Below are positions 1 through 7,311 of a stretch of 11,266 bases of DNA, one piece after another (position 1 is the stretch's first letter; the number at the start of each line of letters is the position of its first letter). The notes under the pieces are model-generated. The model had not been told where the DNA came from and did no database searches. It worked only from the letters and a program-made list of their open reading frames with translations. This DNA comes from Vulcanisaeta distributa (lineage in GTDB: Archaea; Thermoproteota; Thermoprotei; Thermoproteales; Thermocladiaceae): NCBI GenBank assembly GCA_002506645.1, contig DAXY01000040.1, positions 1 to 11,266 on the forward strand. Direction: 5' to 3'. Position numbers and translations under genes: made by a program.

Positions 1-548
1 GTCTTTATTAATGACAGGGCCTGGACAACCCTCCTGACCAACTCAAGGTCCGCCTTAACCCTATTATAAACATCCTCAGGTACCTCACCCCTTGCCCTAC
101 CATCCTCAAGCTCCTTGATCATCCCATCGACCTGTTCCGTGGTTAGCGATGTCACGTCCATGGACCTAAACCAATGCTCCTTAATGTCCCTATCTATTTC
201 ATCAATTTTCGACTTAGCCTCCTCATACATGTTTGTCAACTTCGTTAGTACATCCGTTAGTTCGGCAGATGATTTGGAGTACTCATCATCGTTTATCAGC
301 CCGAGCTCCTTCTTTGCCTTTAGTATTTCGAGCTCCTCACGTATTGAGTCAATGCTTGCCCTAAGCTCATTGACCCTAAGGGCCAGCAGTATGTTGTCGG
401 CATCCCAATTCCTCTTTACGTTATTAACGGCCGTCTTATAATCAGCCCACATGCTATTGAGGCGTTTTATCTGTTCGACATAACCATCGTACGTCCTATT
501 AATTTGTCTCAGCAACTCCTCATATATCTTGAGCATTTCCTCACTCAT
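1..548 (-). CDS. Coiled-coil protein, paralogue of its upstream neighbour (3' end beyond window)
   Basis: The reading frame is open from an ATG at 548 to the window edge, giving 182 residues without a stop; the C-terminus is missing. It is almost wholly charged and helical, with heptad-like stretches at about residues 1-75, 90-128 and 138-178, and has no signal peptide, membrane segment or cysteine. Aligned with the next gene upstream, it matches without gaps from LN..W (residues 30-34) through NW (47-48) and GLINDD.Y (83-90) to H-aromatic (125-126). A second G.(V/I)..(D/E)VY motif follows near 154-161. The ATG overlaps the upstream stop as ATGA, and a GGTGAT Shine-Dalgarno lies just before it, so translation is probably coupled and the two products may assemble together. 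Function is unknown. A structural or scaffold role is only inferred. Confidence 0.8.
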   Translation of the reverse strand, partial: MSEEMLKIYEELLRQINRTYDGYVEQIKRLNSMWADYKTAVNNVKRNWDADNILLALRVNELRASIDSIREELEILKAKKELGLINDDEYSKSSAELTDVLTKLTNMYEEAKSKIDEIDRDIKEHWFRSMDVTSLTTEQVDGMIKELEDGRARGEVPEDVYNRVKADLELVRRVVQALSLIK

Positions 549-1330
549 GATATCACCCCCTCAATCTCCGCCCTCAATTTCTCATAAACCTCCTTACTGA
601 TCTTGCCATCCCTGTACATCTCCTCAAGCTTCGTGAGGGATAGCTTAAGCTTGCTTATTTCGGGCGTTACCGTGGTCATTAGCAGTCTCTTGTAGTGCTG
701 GTTAATTGTTGATTCAACTTCTTGATACCTACTATTCAATTCCTTGAGCTTATTACCGACCTTATCAAGCTTCCTCTGGATGCTGTCCTTGAGCTTATTG
801 TATGTATCATCATTAATGAGGCCCATGCTCCTCCTAAGCTCAACCTCCTTAAGATCCTCGCTGTATCTATCGCGAATCCTCTCGAGAATGACCATGTACC
901 TCCTCAACTTAGCCTTCTCAACCTCCCAATTCTGCCTAGTCGACTGCACGGAGTTTTCATAATCCTTCCACTTGTCATTAAGGGCCTTGGCACCGCTCTC
1001 GAACTTAGATATTATCAACTCGCTACTCCTAATTAACTCATCCTCAGCATCTCCAGCGGTCTCAATCTGCGCAGTGGCCGCAGTTGCCGGCGCTACGGCG
1101 GCCTGGGTCTGTTGCTGCTGGGCCTGTTGTTGCAGTGGTTGAATGGTTTGCGACGGCTTAACCTCGGCCTTTGCCTGCGCGCCCCTGGTCCTCATGTACT
1201 GTACATATATTGGGCACTCAAAGTAATCGCCAAAGCAATACCATTGGAAGGGGTTAATCGGTCTCTGCGCATATGCGCATAAGTAGCCGCTGGTTGTCCT
1301 TTCAAGTCCTGGGCAAACAGCCCTAGACAT
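545..1330 (-). CDS. Cys4 N-terminus / Gln-Ala linker / coiled-coil protein
   Basis: I do not recognise a named family. From the ATG at 1330 the protein has 261 residues in three parts. Residues 1-50 hold four cysteines (6, 18, 32, 39; spacing C-x11-C-x13-C-x6-C) with many aromatics, suggesting a zinc or iron-sulfur site. Residues 51-95 are a low-complexity linker rich in Gln, Ala, Pro and Thr. Residues 97-261 are charged helices, with a GLINDD.Y motif at 170-177 and a related DGKIS.EVY motif at 241-249. The helical part is a close paralogue of the next gene, which it overlaps by 4 nt. A TTG at 1339 is an alternative start, but the TATA box at 1357-1368 points to transcription starting near 1336, favouring the ATG. 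There is no signal peptide or membrane segment. CdvA was considered, but no PRC-barrel N-terminus is present. Confidence 0.82.
   Translation of the reverse strand: MSRAVCPGLERTTSGYLCAYAQRPINPFQWYCFGDYFECPIYVQYMRTRGAQAKAEVKPSQTIQPLQQQAQQQQTQAAVAPATAATAQIETAGDAEDELIRSSELIISKFESGAKALNDKWKDYENSVQSTRQNWEVEKAKLRRYMVILERIRDRYSEDLKEVELRRSMGLINDDTYNKLKDSIQRKLDKVGNKLKELNSRYQEVESTINQHYKRLLMTTVTPEISKLKLSLTKLEEMYRDGKISKEVYEKLRAEIEGVIS
552..557 (-). promoter_or_regulatory. Shine-Dalgarno site inside the upstream gene
   Basis: On the minus strand GGTGAT, part of a G-run followed by GTGAT, lies 3 nt before the ATG at 548. It sits within the last codons of the preceding gene. It supports the overlapping ATGA start and coupled translation of the coiled-coil pair. 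Confidence 0.6.
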
Positions 1331-1356
1331 TATTAGCAATCTCAGTATCCTAATTG

Positions 1357-1368
1357 TTTATATATATT
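1357..1368 (-). promoter_or_regulatory. TATA box for the coiled-coil gene pair
   Basis: On the minus strand AATATATATAAA is centred near 1362, about 32 nt before the ATG at 1330 and 23 nt before the alternative TTG at 1339. It lies in the short gap after the nucleotidyltransferase stop, so the coiled-coil pair probably has its own promoter and a very short leader. Confidence 0.65.
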
Positions 1369-1394
1369 GCGTTGAATGATTCATGGCCTAATGG

Positions 1395-2072
1395 TCATGA
1401 GGTTAATGAACTTAAGTAATCCTGGGGCATTCCGAGGTCCGCATAATCACCGTCGGTGAGGAAGACCATTACCCTAAAACCTGATCTGCTCAATTCCTCA
1501 ATGTACTTATTCATGTCAATCCTCGCCTTACTCAATCTCTTAATTAATGAACCCCTCATTACGTAGATCCCAGCGACTATTGGTAGGGTTATCACGGGCT
1601 TCTCGAGCCAACCCCTGAACTCGCCACTGGGCCCAATGTCGAGCACCCCATACCTTGCATTCAACTTATACCTAATCGATACTATGGTTATGTCGGCATT
1701 ATTCGATTTATGGTACTCAAGGGCCTTGGCCAGCGGCGCGTTAGTCAGCACATCACCATTAATCACGATGACATCATCGCAATCATTAACCAAGTCCCTC
1801 ACGTACCATAGCTGGCCCGCGGTGCCCAGCAATTGATCAGCTACGACGAATTTAACGCCTGGCAATGCACTGCCCAGTAGTGAGATTACTCTATCGGCCA
1901 TGTATGCCGTAACCACGATAATCTCGTGACCAAGGCCCTGCGACCTAACCCAATTCAGTATGCGTTCAATTATTAAGCCATCACGCAGCGGCAGATACGG
2001 CTTAGGGACTAGGTAGGTGAGCGGCCTAAGTCTCTCGCCAAGCCCTGCCGTTAGGATTACCACCCTTATCAT
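1395..2072 (-). CDS. Sugar-phosphate nucleotidyltransferase (NTP_transferase family)
   Basis: A 225-aa single-domain cytoplasmic nucleotidyltransferase, expected to join a sugar-1-phosphate to an NTP to give an NDP-sugar and pyrophosphate. The signature is intact: an AGLGERLRPLT loop at residues 9-19, VPKP at 22-25 with the conserved Lys24, GTAGQLW near 83-90, the metal-binding NGD near 104-106, an EKP motif near 157, and a final DYADLG.P..YL motif that supplies the second metal ligand. It has no left-handed beta-helix domain, so it is the minimal form, like MurU or the N-terminal half of GlmU and ManC-type enzymes. The sugar and the nucleotide cannot be read from the sequence. It starts 8 nt after the stop of the 8-cysteine gene, and the two are probably co-transcribed. 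A role in surface glycan or N-glycan precursor synthesis is inferred. Confidence 0.9.
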   Translation of the reverse strand: MIRVVILTAGLGERLRPLTYLVPKPYLPLRDGLIIERILNWVRSQGLGHEIIVVTAYMADRVISLLGSALPGVKFVVADQLLGTAGQLWYVRDLVNDCDDVIVINGDVLTNAPLAKALEYHKSNNADITIVSIRYKLNARYGVLDIGPSGEFRGWLEKPVITLPIVAGIYVMRGSLIKRLSKARIDMNKYIEELSRSGFRVMVFLTDGDYADLGMPQDYLSSLTS

Positions 2073-2080
2073 TTCACGAC

Positions 2081-2419
2081 CTACATGTAGTCCTTAAGGC
2101 CAAGTCTCTTTAAATGCCTATTAATTACTGAGGCTTGCTTATCAAGCATCTTAGCCTCCTTGACTATATCCCTCTCCTTAGTCTCCATATTCCTTAGGTC
2201 AAGCAGGCACCTACCATCAGGGGCCATCACGTGGGCCTCACAGACGGCGTACTGGCACTTATAACCAATGCATGGACCCCCAAACAACGTACACTGGGTA
2301 ATGGCCCTATTGCCCTGCCTAACGATCTTCAGGGCCTTCTTGGCACACCTGAAATATTGGAAATTGCACCAGGTACCATCGCAGTACTTAGCCTTGACCT
2401 GTACATTAACCTTAGACAC
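2081..2419 (-). CDS. Small 8-cysteine protein, putative metal or Fe-S binder
   Basis: A 112-aa protein that I cannot assign to a named family. Eight cysteines lie at 13, 18, 25, 43, 50, 55, 60 and 71, with spacings C-x4-C-x6-C-x17-C-x6-C-x4-C-x4-C-x10-C. This is enough for two four-cysteine sites, zinc or [4Fe-4S]. His63 is a possible extra ligand. Residues 76-112 form a charged helix ending in KDYM. No signal peptide or membrane segment is seen, so it is probably cytoplasmic. It begins with GTG; no ATG fits in frame upstream of the cysteine region. A TATA box about 42 nt upstream implies a leader of roughly 15 nt. The nucleotidyltransferase follows after 8 nt. The segment GYKCQYA at 52-58 resembles GYLCAYA in the Cys4 coiled-coil protein further downstream, possibly a shared metal-site motif. 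Confidence 0.8.
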   Translation of the reverse strand: MSKVNVQVKAKYCDGTWCNFQYFRCAKKALKIVRQGNRAITQCTLFGGPCIGYKCQYAVCEAHVMAPDGRCLLDLRNMETKERDIVKEAKMLDKQASVINRHLKRLGLKDYM

Positions 2420-2454
2420 GGTAATCCCCTAGTCCCGATTACCAGTGTAAATCC

Positions 2455-2466
2455 TGTATATATAAG
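2455..2466 (-). promoter_or_regulatory. TATA box for the 8-cysteine protein / nucleotidyltransferase unit
   Basis: On the minus strand ACTTATATATACA is centred near 2461. This predicts transcription from about 2435, some 16 nt before the GTG start at 2419. It lies in the gap after the PfkB kinase stop and suggests separate transcription from the kinase. Confidence 0.6.
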
Positions 2467-2488
2467 TTTTTTCCATTGCTAAATAACC

Positions 2489-3454
2489 TTAGGCATAGCC
2501 GAGCCTGCTCAATACCTCACTGGCCAACTTTGCATAACCGAGGGATCTTAGGAAGTCAATGACCTCGTTTAACTTGGGTGATGACCTAGCACCCCTCCTG
2601 ACCACCTTAAGGGAAGCCGCGGCATTGGCGAAGATTAACTTATCTATTGGGTCTAGGTCGAGTACGGAGGCGACTACGTAGGCCGCTGAGAAGGTATCGC
2701 CGGCGCCCGTGGTATCCACTGGGGGGACCTTAAATGCGTCTGAGTACTTGACCTCGCCATCCTTAAGTAGCATTGCGCCGCGTGGGCCGAGCGTGACTAT
2801 TAACTCCCTAACCCTAACCCTACTCGCTATGTTCTCGGCAGCCCTGACCACATTTTCCGAATGCCCCAATTCCCTGGCCTCGAAGCTGTTCATGAACCAA
2901 ATATCGACGTCATTCACAGAATCCCTAATTACATCAAGCCCCTTCCTAGCCAGTGGTGTTCCTCCATCAATCGAGACCATAAGCCCCATTGACTTGGCAA
3001 TCCGCTTAGCCGCTTCTATGATCTCGGTCCTGCCGAGGGCCACGTGGACGTGGGATACCCCTTCCATCACGTCGGCCGTGATGTCATTAGGCGTTAAACC
3101 AAGGTTAGCCCCTGGGTATCTAATCATCCTCTTAGAGCCATCTAAGCCAACAATCACTATTACGGTCCCCGTCCTCTCATGATTAACGCGCTTCACGAAC
3201 CTAGTATCAACACCTTCGGCCTTCAACTCCTGAATTAGCATGTCACCGAATTGGTCATTACCCACGGAACCGAGGAACCTGGAGCCAAGCCCCAACCTGG
3301 CCACGGCGACGGAGAAGTTGGCCGCGGAGCCTCCACCACCCATGTAGGTCTCGTAGGCATCAACCGACTCATCCGGCCTCGGTATTGCGTCCGTCTTAAT
3401 GTAAATGTCCAGGTTCAAGTTACCCATTGACAGTACTACCGCCTGCCTCTTCAC
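2489..3454 (-). CDS. PfkB/ribokinase-family carbohydrate or nucleoside kinase
   Basis: A 321-aa cytoplasmic kinase of the PfkB family, transferring phosphate to a hydroxyl of a sugar, sugar acid or nucleoside. It shows the N-terminal GNLNLD strand, the glycine-rich GGGGSAANFSVA motif near residues 39-50 that contacts substrate, GNDQFGD near 64-70, and the second signature DTTGAGDTFSAA at 247-258. In that signature, Asp253 is the expected catalytic base and the glycines form the anion hole. Length is typical. The GTG at 3454 is chosen because a later ATG at 3426 would remove the first beta strand. Its promoter shares a 37-bp gap with a divergent gene. Candidate substrates include 2-keto-3-deoxygluconate, fructose-6-phosphate, ribose or a nucleoside; the sequence does not decide, and no pathway neighbour helps. 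Confidence 0.9.
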   Translation of the reverse strand: MKRQAVVLSMGNLNLDIYIKTDAIPRPDESVDAYETYMGGGGSAANFSVAVARLGLGSRFLGSVGNDQFGDMLIQELKAEGVDTRFVKRVNHERTGTVIVIVGLDGSKRMIRYPGANLGLTPNDITADVMEGVSHVHVALGRTEIIEAAKRIAKSMGLMVSIDGGTPLARKGLDVIRDSVNDVDIWFMNSFEARELGHSENVVRAAENIASRVRVRELIVTLGPRGAMLLKDGEVKYSDAFKVPPVDTTGAGDTFSAAYVVASVLDLDPIDKLIFANAAASLKVVRRGARSSPKLNEVIDFLRSLGYAKLASEVLSRLGYA

Positions 3455-3461
3455 GAGTAGC

Positions 3462-3469
3462 TTTATTAA
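3462..3469 (+). promoter_or_regulatory. TATA box for the 179-aa coiled-coil gene
   Basis: CTTTATTAAC is centred near 3465, 26-27 nt before the GTG at 3492. It predicts a leaderless transcript and supports that GTG as the start. It lies only 8 bp upstream of the divergent kinase start. Confidence 0.6.
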
Positions 3470-3474
3470 CTGGA

Positions 3475-3486
3475 ACTATTAATCCT
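3475..3486 (-). promoter_or_regulatory. Probable TATA-like element for the PfkB kinase
   Basis: On the minus strand GGATTAATAGTT is centred near 3480, 26 nt before the GTG at 3454. That spacing fits a leaderless transcript. The match to a TATA consensus is modest. It lies within the start region used by the divergent gene, so the two promoters are interleaved. Confidence 0.4.
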
Positions 3487-3491
3487 TAACC

Positions 3492-4031
3492 GTGGAGGGC
3501 ACGTTGGATGTTAAGAAATTGCTAGAGCTTAGGGATAGGCTGGACAGTAGGATTAGGGAGCTTCAGGAGGAGCTTGATCTATTGAATGAGGTTAAGAACG
3601 TGATTGATGGCATAATTAAGTCGCAATCAATAATGCCGGCCGCGGAATTAATGTCTAAGCCCCAGGACCTGGGAAGGCTGGTGGAGACTAGGGATATAAG
3701 GTCTAGGGTGGGTAATGAGTTGCTGGGCGTGGTGGAGGTCTACGAGAATGGGGTGAGTATTAAGCCGGTGAAGCCATTCAATAAGGATAACACGGCATTT
3801 AGGAGGTTTTTCAGGGATAAAATACTTGAGGGGTTTAAGCAGGAGGATGATAAGTTGGTCAGGGATGGGCAGCTGAGACGTGAGGAGGCCTTTAATTACG
3901 AGGTTAAGCTCGATGGCGATAACGTGGTAGGCATAGTCATTAGGAACTATAGGAGTGATGAGAGACTTAGGGAGATTATCAGGGCGATAAGGTGGACGCT
4001 GGAGAGGGTGTTGAAGGAGGGTGGTGAGTAA
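3492..4031 (+). CDS. Coiled-coil protein of unknown function with C-terminal alpha/beta domain
   Basis: A 179-aa protein I cannot assign to a characterised family. Residues 5-45 are a leucine-rich, charged coiled coil. A loop with MPAAELMSKPQDLGR follows. Residues 75-179 read as a small alpha/beta domain: strands near 77-84 and 87-91, helix 99-117, strands near 133-140 and 144-152, and a final amphipathic helix 155-176. There are no cysteines, signal peptide or membrane segment. A GTG start at 3492 fits a TATA box 26 nt upstream. A TTG at 3504 preceded by GGAGGG is a possible alternative, with a leader. The gene ends 18 nt from the end of the convergent DNA ligase gene. The layout (coiled coil plus small terminal domain) suggests a dimer that presents a binding domain, but this is inference. 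Confidence 0.75.
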   Translation: MEGTLDVKKLLELRDRLDSRIRELQEELDLLNEVKNVIDGIIKSQSIMPAAELMSKPQDLGRLVETRDIRSRVGNELLGVVEVYENGVSIKPVKPFNKDNTAFRRFFRDKILEGFKQEDDKLVRDGQLRREEAFNYEVKLDGDNVVGIVIRNYRSDERLREIIRAIRWTLERVLKEGGE

Positions 4032-4040
4032 TTGCTTTTT
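4032..4040 (+). terminator. Possible T-rich terminator
   Basis: TTGCTTTTT directly follows the TAA at 4029-4031. Archaeal termination commonly uses short T-runs without a hairpin. The run lies in the 18-nt gap before the convergent ligase stop. It is short, so the call is weak. Confidence 0.3.
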
Positions 4041-4049
4041 GCCGCTATG

Positions 4050-5870
4050 CTATGGGTTCGCGCCTTCCTCAATCTTTACCCTCTTCTGTTCCTTATACAT
4101 CTCAAGGACCTCATCCACGGTGGTTGCCTGCTCAGGCGACTTATCAGTCCTATAACGCCCAGTGAACCTCGGGAACCTAATGGCTAGGCCAACGTCGGGC
4201 TTAATCGCGCCCATGCAGCACGTGTGTAGTGGGCTAAGCGTTATCTCAGCACCAATTATCTCAAGCACCACGGCCGGCACGAACCACACGTCAGGCTCCA
4301 TCTTGGACACAACCCTCGGGTGCCTATGGGGTATCCTATACTGGTCAAGCATTTGCTTAAGCTTCACCAAGTCCTCATCCGTGAAGCCACTACCGACCTT
4401 ACTCACCGTGTAGAACTGATCGGTCTTGGGGTCGTAGGCCGCAATGAGCAATGCCCCGTAGGTCCCCGCCCTCTTGCCACGGCCCCAGAAGGCGCCGACA
4501 ACCACCAGGTCCAGGGTATCCGTTAACTCACTCCTGTAGTCACGCTTATACTTAATCCAGAGCCATCCCCTGGCGCCCATTTCATATATCGAGTCGGCCT
4601 TAACGGACTTACACATGACGCCCTCGCAGCCATCACTAATGGCCTCGTGGAAGAACTTATCCAACTCCTCGGCATCGTTTATGACCCTCCACGTGGCCAG
4701 GTGCACGTACTCACTGGGCTTGAGGATCTCGAGGAGCTTCCTCTTCCTATCAATGAGCGGTAGGTTAGTTAGGTCCTGACCATCAACGTACATAATGTCA
4801 AATAGGAATATGTTGACCGGGTACTCCTTCATCGCCTCCTTAATATCGTGCTTCCTCTTCCTATGCATCAACTCTTGGAAGGGCCTAAACTCGCCAGTAT
4901 TGGGGTCGATGGCTATTATCTCGCCCTCTACGATGAATTCCTTGGCATCAATGGCCTCCTTAACGTACTCAGCAACGTCTGGGTACGCATGTGTTATGTT
5001 CTCAAGCCTCCTACTGAATATCCTAACCTCACCATCCCTAGTCTTATGAACCTGGGCCCTCTCGCCATCATACTTATACTCAACCATTGCAACACCGCCT
5101 AGCTTGGCCAGTATCTCAGCGGGCGTGCTCAACCTCTCAGCAAGCATTGGCTGTATTGGCACGCCAGGCGTCACGTGGATCTTGGCCAACGCGGCCTGTC
5201 CCTCCTGAGCTATCATCTTGGCTATGTAGCCAAGGTCTGGGTAAATATGGTAGGCCCTCTCGAGGGCCTCCCTAGGCACCTTATAGGCGTCTGATAAGGC
5301 GTCGAGTATCGTCATATCGGCAACACCAAGCCTCAACCTACCGATCACAAACCTAGCAATGTACTTAGCCTCCTCGGGCTTTGCCCTTGAGAATAGGTAA
5401 GTGAGGAGTTTTATCTTCGTGTCCTGAGCACCCTCACCACTCACCCTGGCTATGGACATCAACGTGTCATATACCTTACCCATGGTCAACTCCTCAGTAC
5501 CCCCACCACCGAAGAACTCAAGTATTGACTTACCACCGGCCTGCTGCGGCTTACTGCTCATTATCCTCCTTGCCGTCTCACCAACATCTCCAAGTCTCTT
5601 ATATACGTCCTCGACCTGCTTGACCGGCACGCCCGTGGCGTTGGAAATCGCCCTAAAGGTGAACTTCTCAGCAACACCGAGCTCCACACCCTCCCAATCG
5701 GGCCTTAATTGGCCGAGTATGAAGTAGATGACCTTATCAATAACGTTGGGAGGGGTCTTCTTGAGGAGTGATGAGAGTAGCTTGGCCATCACGGTCCTTT
5801 GGGTGGTCGCCTCAATGCTCTCCAGGGCCTTCACAACGTCGATGAACTTAATATCACCACCCTCAGCCAT
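4050..5870 (-). CDS. lig: ATP-dependent DNA ligase
   Basis: The replicative and repair DNA ligase, which seals 3'-OH/5'-phosphate nicks using ATP (some archaeal enzymes also use ADP or GTP) and acts with PCNA at Okazaki junctions. From the ATG at 5870 it has 606 residues, normal for the archaeal/eukaryotic ligase I type. An N-terminal helical DNA-binding domain spans roughly residues 1-215. The adenylation domain starts with motif I, EYKYDGER, whose Lys266 is the adenylated residue. Motif III (FIVEGEI), [10 protein letters not shown], motif IV (EGVMCKS) and motif V ([10 protein letters not shown]) follow. The OB domain includes motif [12 protein letters not shown]. All catalytic motifs look intact. 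A GTG lies directly before this ATG (5873); a TATA box centred 26 nt upstream does not separate the two. The gene is divergent from glyA and convergent with the coiled-coil gene. Confidence 0.97.
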   Translation of the reverse strand: MAEGGDIKFIDVVKALESIEATTQRTVMAKLLSSLLKKTPPNVIDKVIYFILGQLRPDWEGVELGVAEKFTFRAISNATGVPVKQVEDVYKRLGDVGETARRIMSSKPQQAGGKSILEFFGGGGTEELTMGKVYDTLMSIARVSGEGAQDTKIKLLTYLFSRAKPEEAKYIARFVIGRLRLGVADMTILDALSDAYKVPREALERAYHIYPDLGYIAKMIAQEGQAALAKIHVTPGVPIQPMLAERLSTPAEILAKLGGVAMVEYKYDGERAQVHKTRDGEVRIFSRRLENITHAYPDVAEYVKEAIDAKEFIVEGEIIAIDPNTGEFRPFQELMHRKRKHDIKEAMKEYPVNIFLFDIMYVDGQDLTNLPLIDRKRKLLEILKPSEYVHLATWRVINDAEELDKFFHEAISDGCEGVMCKSVKADSIYEMGARGWLWIKYKRDYRSELTDTLDLVVVGAFWGRGKRAGTYGALLIAAYDPKTDQFYTVSKVGSGFTDEDLVKLKQMLDQYRIPHRHPRVVSKMEPDVWFVPAVVLEIIGAEITLSPLHTCCMGAIKPDVGLAIRFPRFTGRYRTDKSPEQATTVDEVLEMYKEQKRVKIEEGANP

Positions 5871-5892
5871 CACCTACATACGCCCTGTGGAG

Positions 5893-5902
5893 GTTAATTA
5901 AC
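5893..5902 (-). promoter_or_regulatory. TATA box for lig
   Basis: On the minus strand GGTTAATTAACC is a near-perfect palindrome centred at about 5897, 25-28 nt before the GTG/ATG starts of lig. It predicts a leaderless ligase mRNA. It lies in the lig-glyA divergent region. Confidence 0.55.
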
Positions 5903-5952
5903 CCACCGCTCCGTAATACCTGGGGGATATACAAATTGATTAGGTGCATTAA

Positions 5953-5964
5953 TACTTTAATAGG
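5953..5964 (+). promoter_or_regulatory. TATA box for glyA
   Basis: ACTTTAATAGGT is centred near 5958, 26-27 nt upstream of the ATG at 5985. It predicts a leaderless glyA transcript. No Shine-Dalgarno is seen before the ATG, which agrees. Confidence 0.65.
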
Positions 5965-5984
5965 TTGGGGATTACCCACGCTAA

Positions 5985-7280
5985 ATGCAGCTAAGTCCGG
6001 ACTCGGCGCTAAGTAAGGTGCTGGATCTCGTTAAGGCGCACAATAGGTGGCGTAGGCTAGAGACCATAAACTTAATAGCGAGTGAAAACGTTATGAGCCC
6101 ACTTGCGGAGTATGTCTACTTAAATGATATGGAGGGCAGGTATGCGGAGGGCACCCTGGGCAATAGGTATTACCAAGGCACTAAATACATCGACGCACTT
6201 GAGGGGCTCCTAACCGAGTTAATGAGCCAGTTATTCCATGCCAAATTCGTCGATGTGAGACCCATATCGGGGACCTTGGCCAACGCCGCTACATACGCGT
6301 CATTGACAGAGCCCGGCGACACCATACTCTCAATACCAATAGCGGCTGGTTCACACATTAGCCATAGAGCCACTGGGGCGCCCGGCATCCTGAGGCTTAA
6401 GGTCGTGAACCTGCCCTGGGATAATGAGGAGTTTAATGTCGATGTTGATAAGAGTATTGAGTTAATAAGGGAGGTCAAACCGAAGATTGTGATATTGGGA
6501 GGCTCCGTATATTTATTCCCACACCCAGTCAGGGAACTCCTCGACGCCGTTCACGAGGTTAATGGGGTCCTCCTTCACGACTCAGCCCACGTGCTCGGCC
6601 TAATAGCCGGTGGGGCATTCCCAAACCCACTTGACCTGGGCGCCGATGTCATGACCTCATCAACTCATAAGACATTTCCAGGCCCTCAGGGCGGTGTTGT
6701 TTTCACTAATAATGAGGAGTTGTTTGGGAAGATACAGAAGGCCGTGTTCCCGGGCTTTACATCCAATTATCATCACCATAGGTATGCCGCCACCGCGGTT
6801 GCGGCTATAGAGATGATGAAATTCGGCGAGGCGTATGCTAAGCAGGTGGTTGAGAACGCGAGGGCCCTGGCTGAGGAGTTGCATGCCCAGGGGTTCAGCG
6901 TGGTTGCTGAGAATAAGGGCTTTACGAGGACTCACCAAGTCCTTGTTGACGTGTCGAAACTAGGCGGTGGGGCCAAGTCAGCCGCGCTGCTCGAGGAGGC
7001 GAACATAATTGCTAGCAAGACGGCACTGCCATGGGATAGGGCGTTTAGGGGCGAATTAAGTGGGCTTAGGCTCGGTGTTCAGGAGATGACGAGGTTTGGC
7101 ATGGGTAAGGACGAGATGAGGGTCATAGCCGGGTTAATGGCCCGCGTCCTCATAAAGGGTGAGGACCCAGCCAGCGTTAGGAGGGAAGTTATTGAGTTTA
7201 GGAGGGAATTCACCCAGGTCAGGTATGGCCTATCACCCAAGGATGTCGGCATTGACGTTAGTATTAACATTCTAATGTAG
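5985..7280 (+). CDS. glyA: Serine hydroxymethyltransferase
   Basis: A PLP-dependent cytoplasmic enzyme that converts serine to glycine and passes the one-carbon unit to a reduced pterin carrier. In Crenarchaeota the carrier is a modified folate or methanopterin-like compound rather than plain tetrahydrofolate. The 431 residues fit the archaeal type. Motifs are LIASEN near residues 30-35, [15 protein letters not shown] near 50-65 (substrate and carrier contacts), a DSAHVLG segment near 199-205 with the PLP-pairing Asp, and [12 protein letters not shown] with PLP lysine at Lys229. The start ATG is set by a TATA box 26 nt upstream and by the normal N-terminal helix. mptE follows after 31 nt on the same strand and is probably co-transcribed, linking carrier use to carrier synthesis. 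Confidence 0.96.
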   Translation: MQLSPDSALSKVLDLVKAHNRWRRLETINLIASENVMSPLAEYVYLNDMEGRYAEGTLGNRYYQGTKYIDALEGLLTELMSQLFHAKFVDVRPISGTLANAATYASLTEPGDTILSIPIAAGSHISHRATGAPGILRLKVVNLPWDNEEFNVDVDKSIELIREVKPKIVILGGSVYLFPHPVRELLDAVHEVNGVLLHDSAHVLGLIAGGAFPNPLDLGADVMTSSTHKTFPGPQGGVVFTNNEELFGKIQKAVFPGFTSNYHHHRYAATAVAAIEMMKFGEAYAKQVVENARALAEELHAQGFSVVAENKGFTRTHQVLVDVSKLGGGAKSAALLEEANIIASKTALPWDRAFRGELSGLRLGVQEMTRFGMGKDEMRVIAGLMARVLIKGEDPASVRREVIEFRREFTQVRYGLSPKDVGIDVSINILM

Positions 7281-7311
7281 CAATTGCCCTCAAAACACTT
7301 GTTAAGTCACC

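Noticed and set aside
115..441. Plus-strand open frame of 108 aa opposite the left-edge coiled-coil gene
   Set aside because: It is serine-rich shadow translation. The minus strand is open across the whole stretch and is supported by ungapped similarity to its neighbour.
1108..1145. CTG/TTG-rich stretch as a trinucleotide repeat
   Set aside because: It encodes the Gln-rich linker with mixed codons and in frame, so it is low-complexity coding sequence and not an independent repeat.
545..1330. CdvA-like cell-division protein
   Set aside because: Helical C-terminal motifs recall archaeal coiled-coil division proteins, but there is no N-terminal PRC barrel, and a Cys4 segment stands in its place.
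2709..3182. Plus-strand open frame of 157 aa
   Set aside because: It is antisense to the PfkB kinase, whose motifs are all intact; composition (Ser/Thr/Leu/Pro) is typical of a reverse-strand shadow.
4040..4066. Possible tRNA T-arm (GGGTTCGCGCC)
   Set aside because: It lacks the GTTCRANYC pattern, no acceptor or anticodon stems pair around it, and it encodes the ligase C-terminus.
5452..5727. Plus-strand frame of 91 aa and similar ones inside the ligase
   Set aside because: They lie opposite the ligase DNA-binding domain, have no promoter or ribosome site, and show no recognisable motif.
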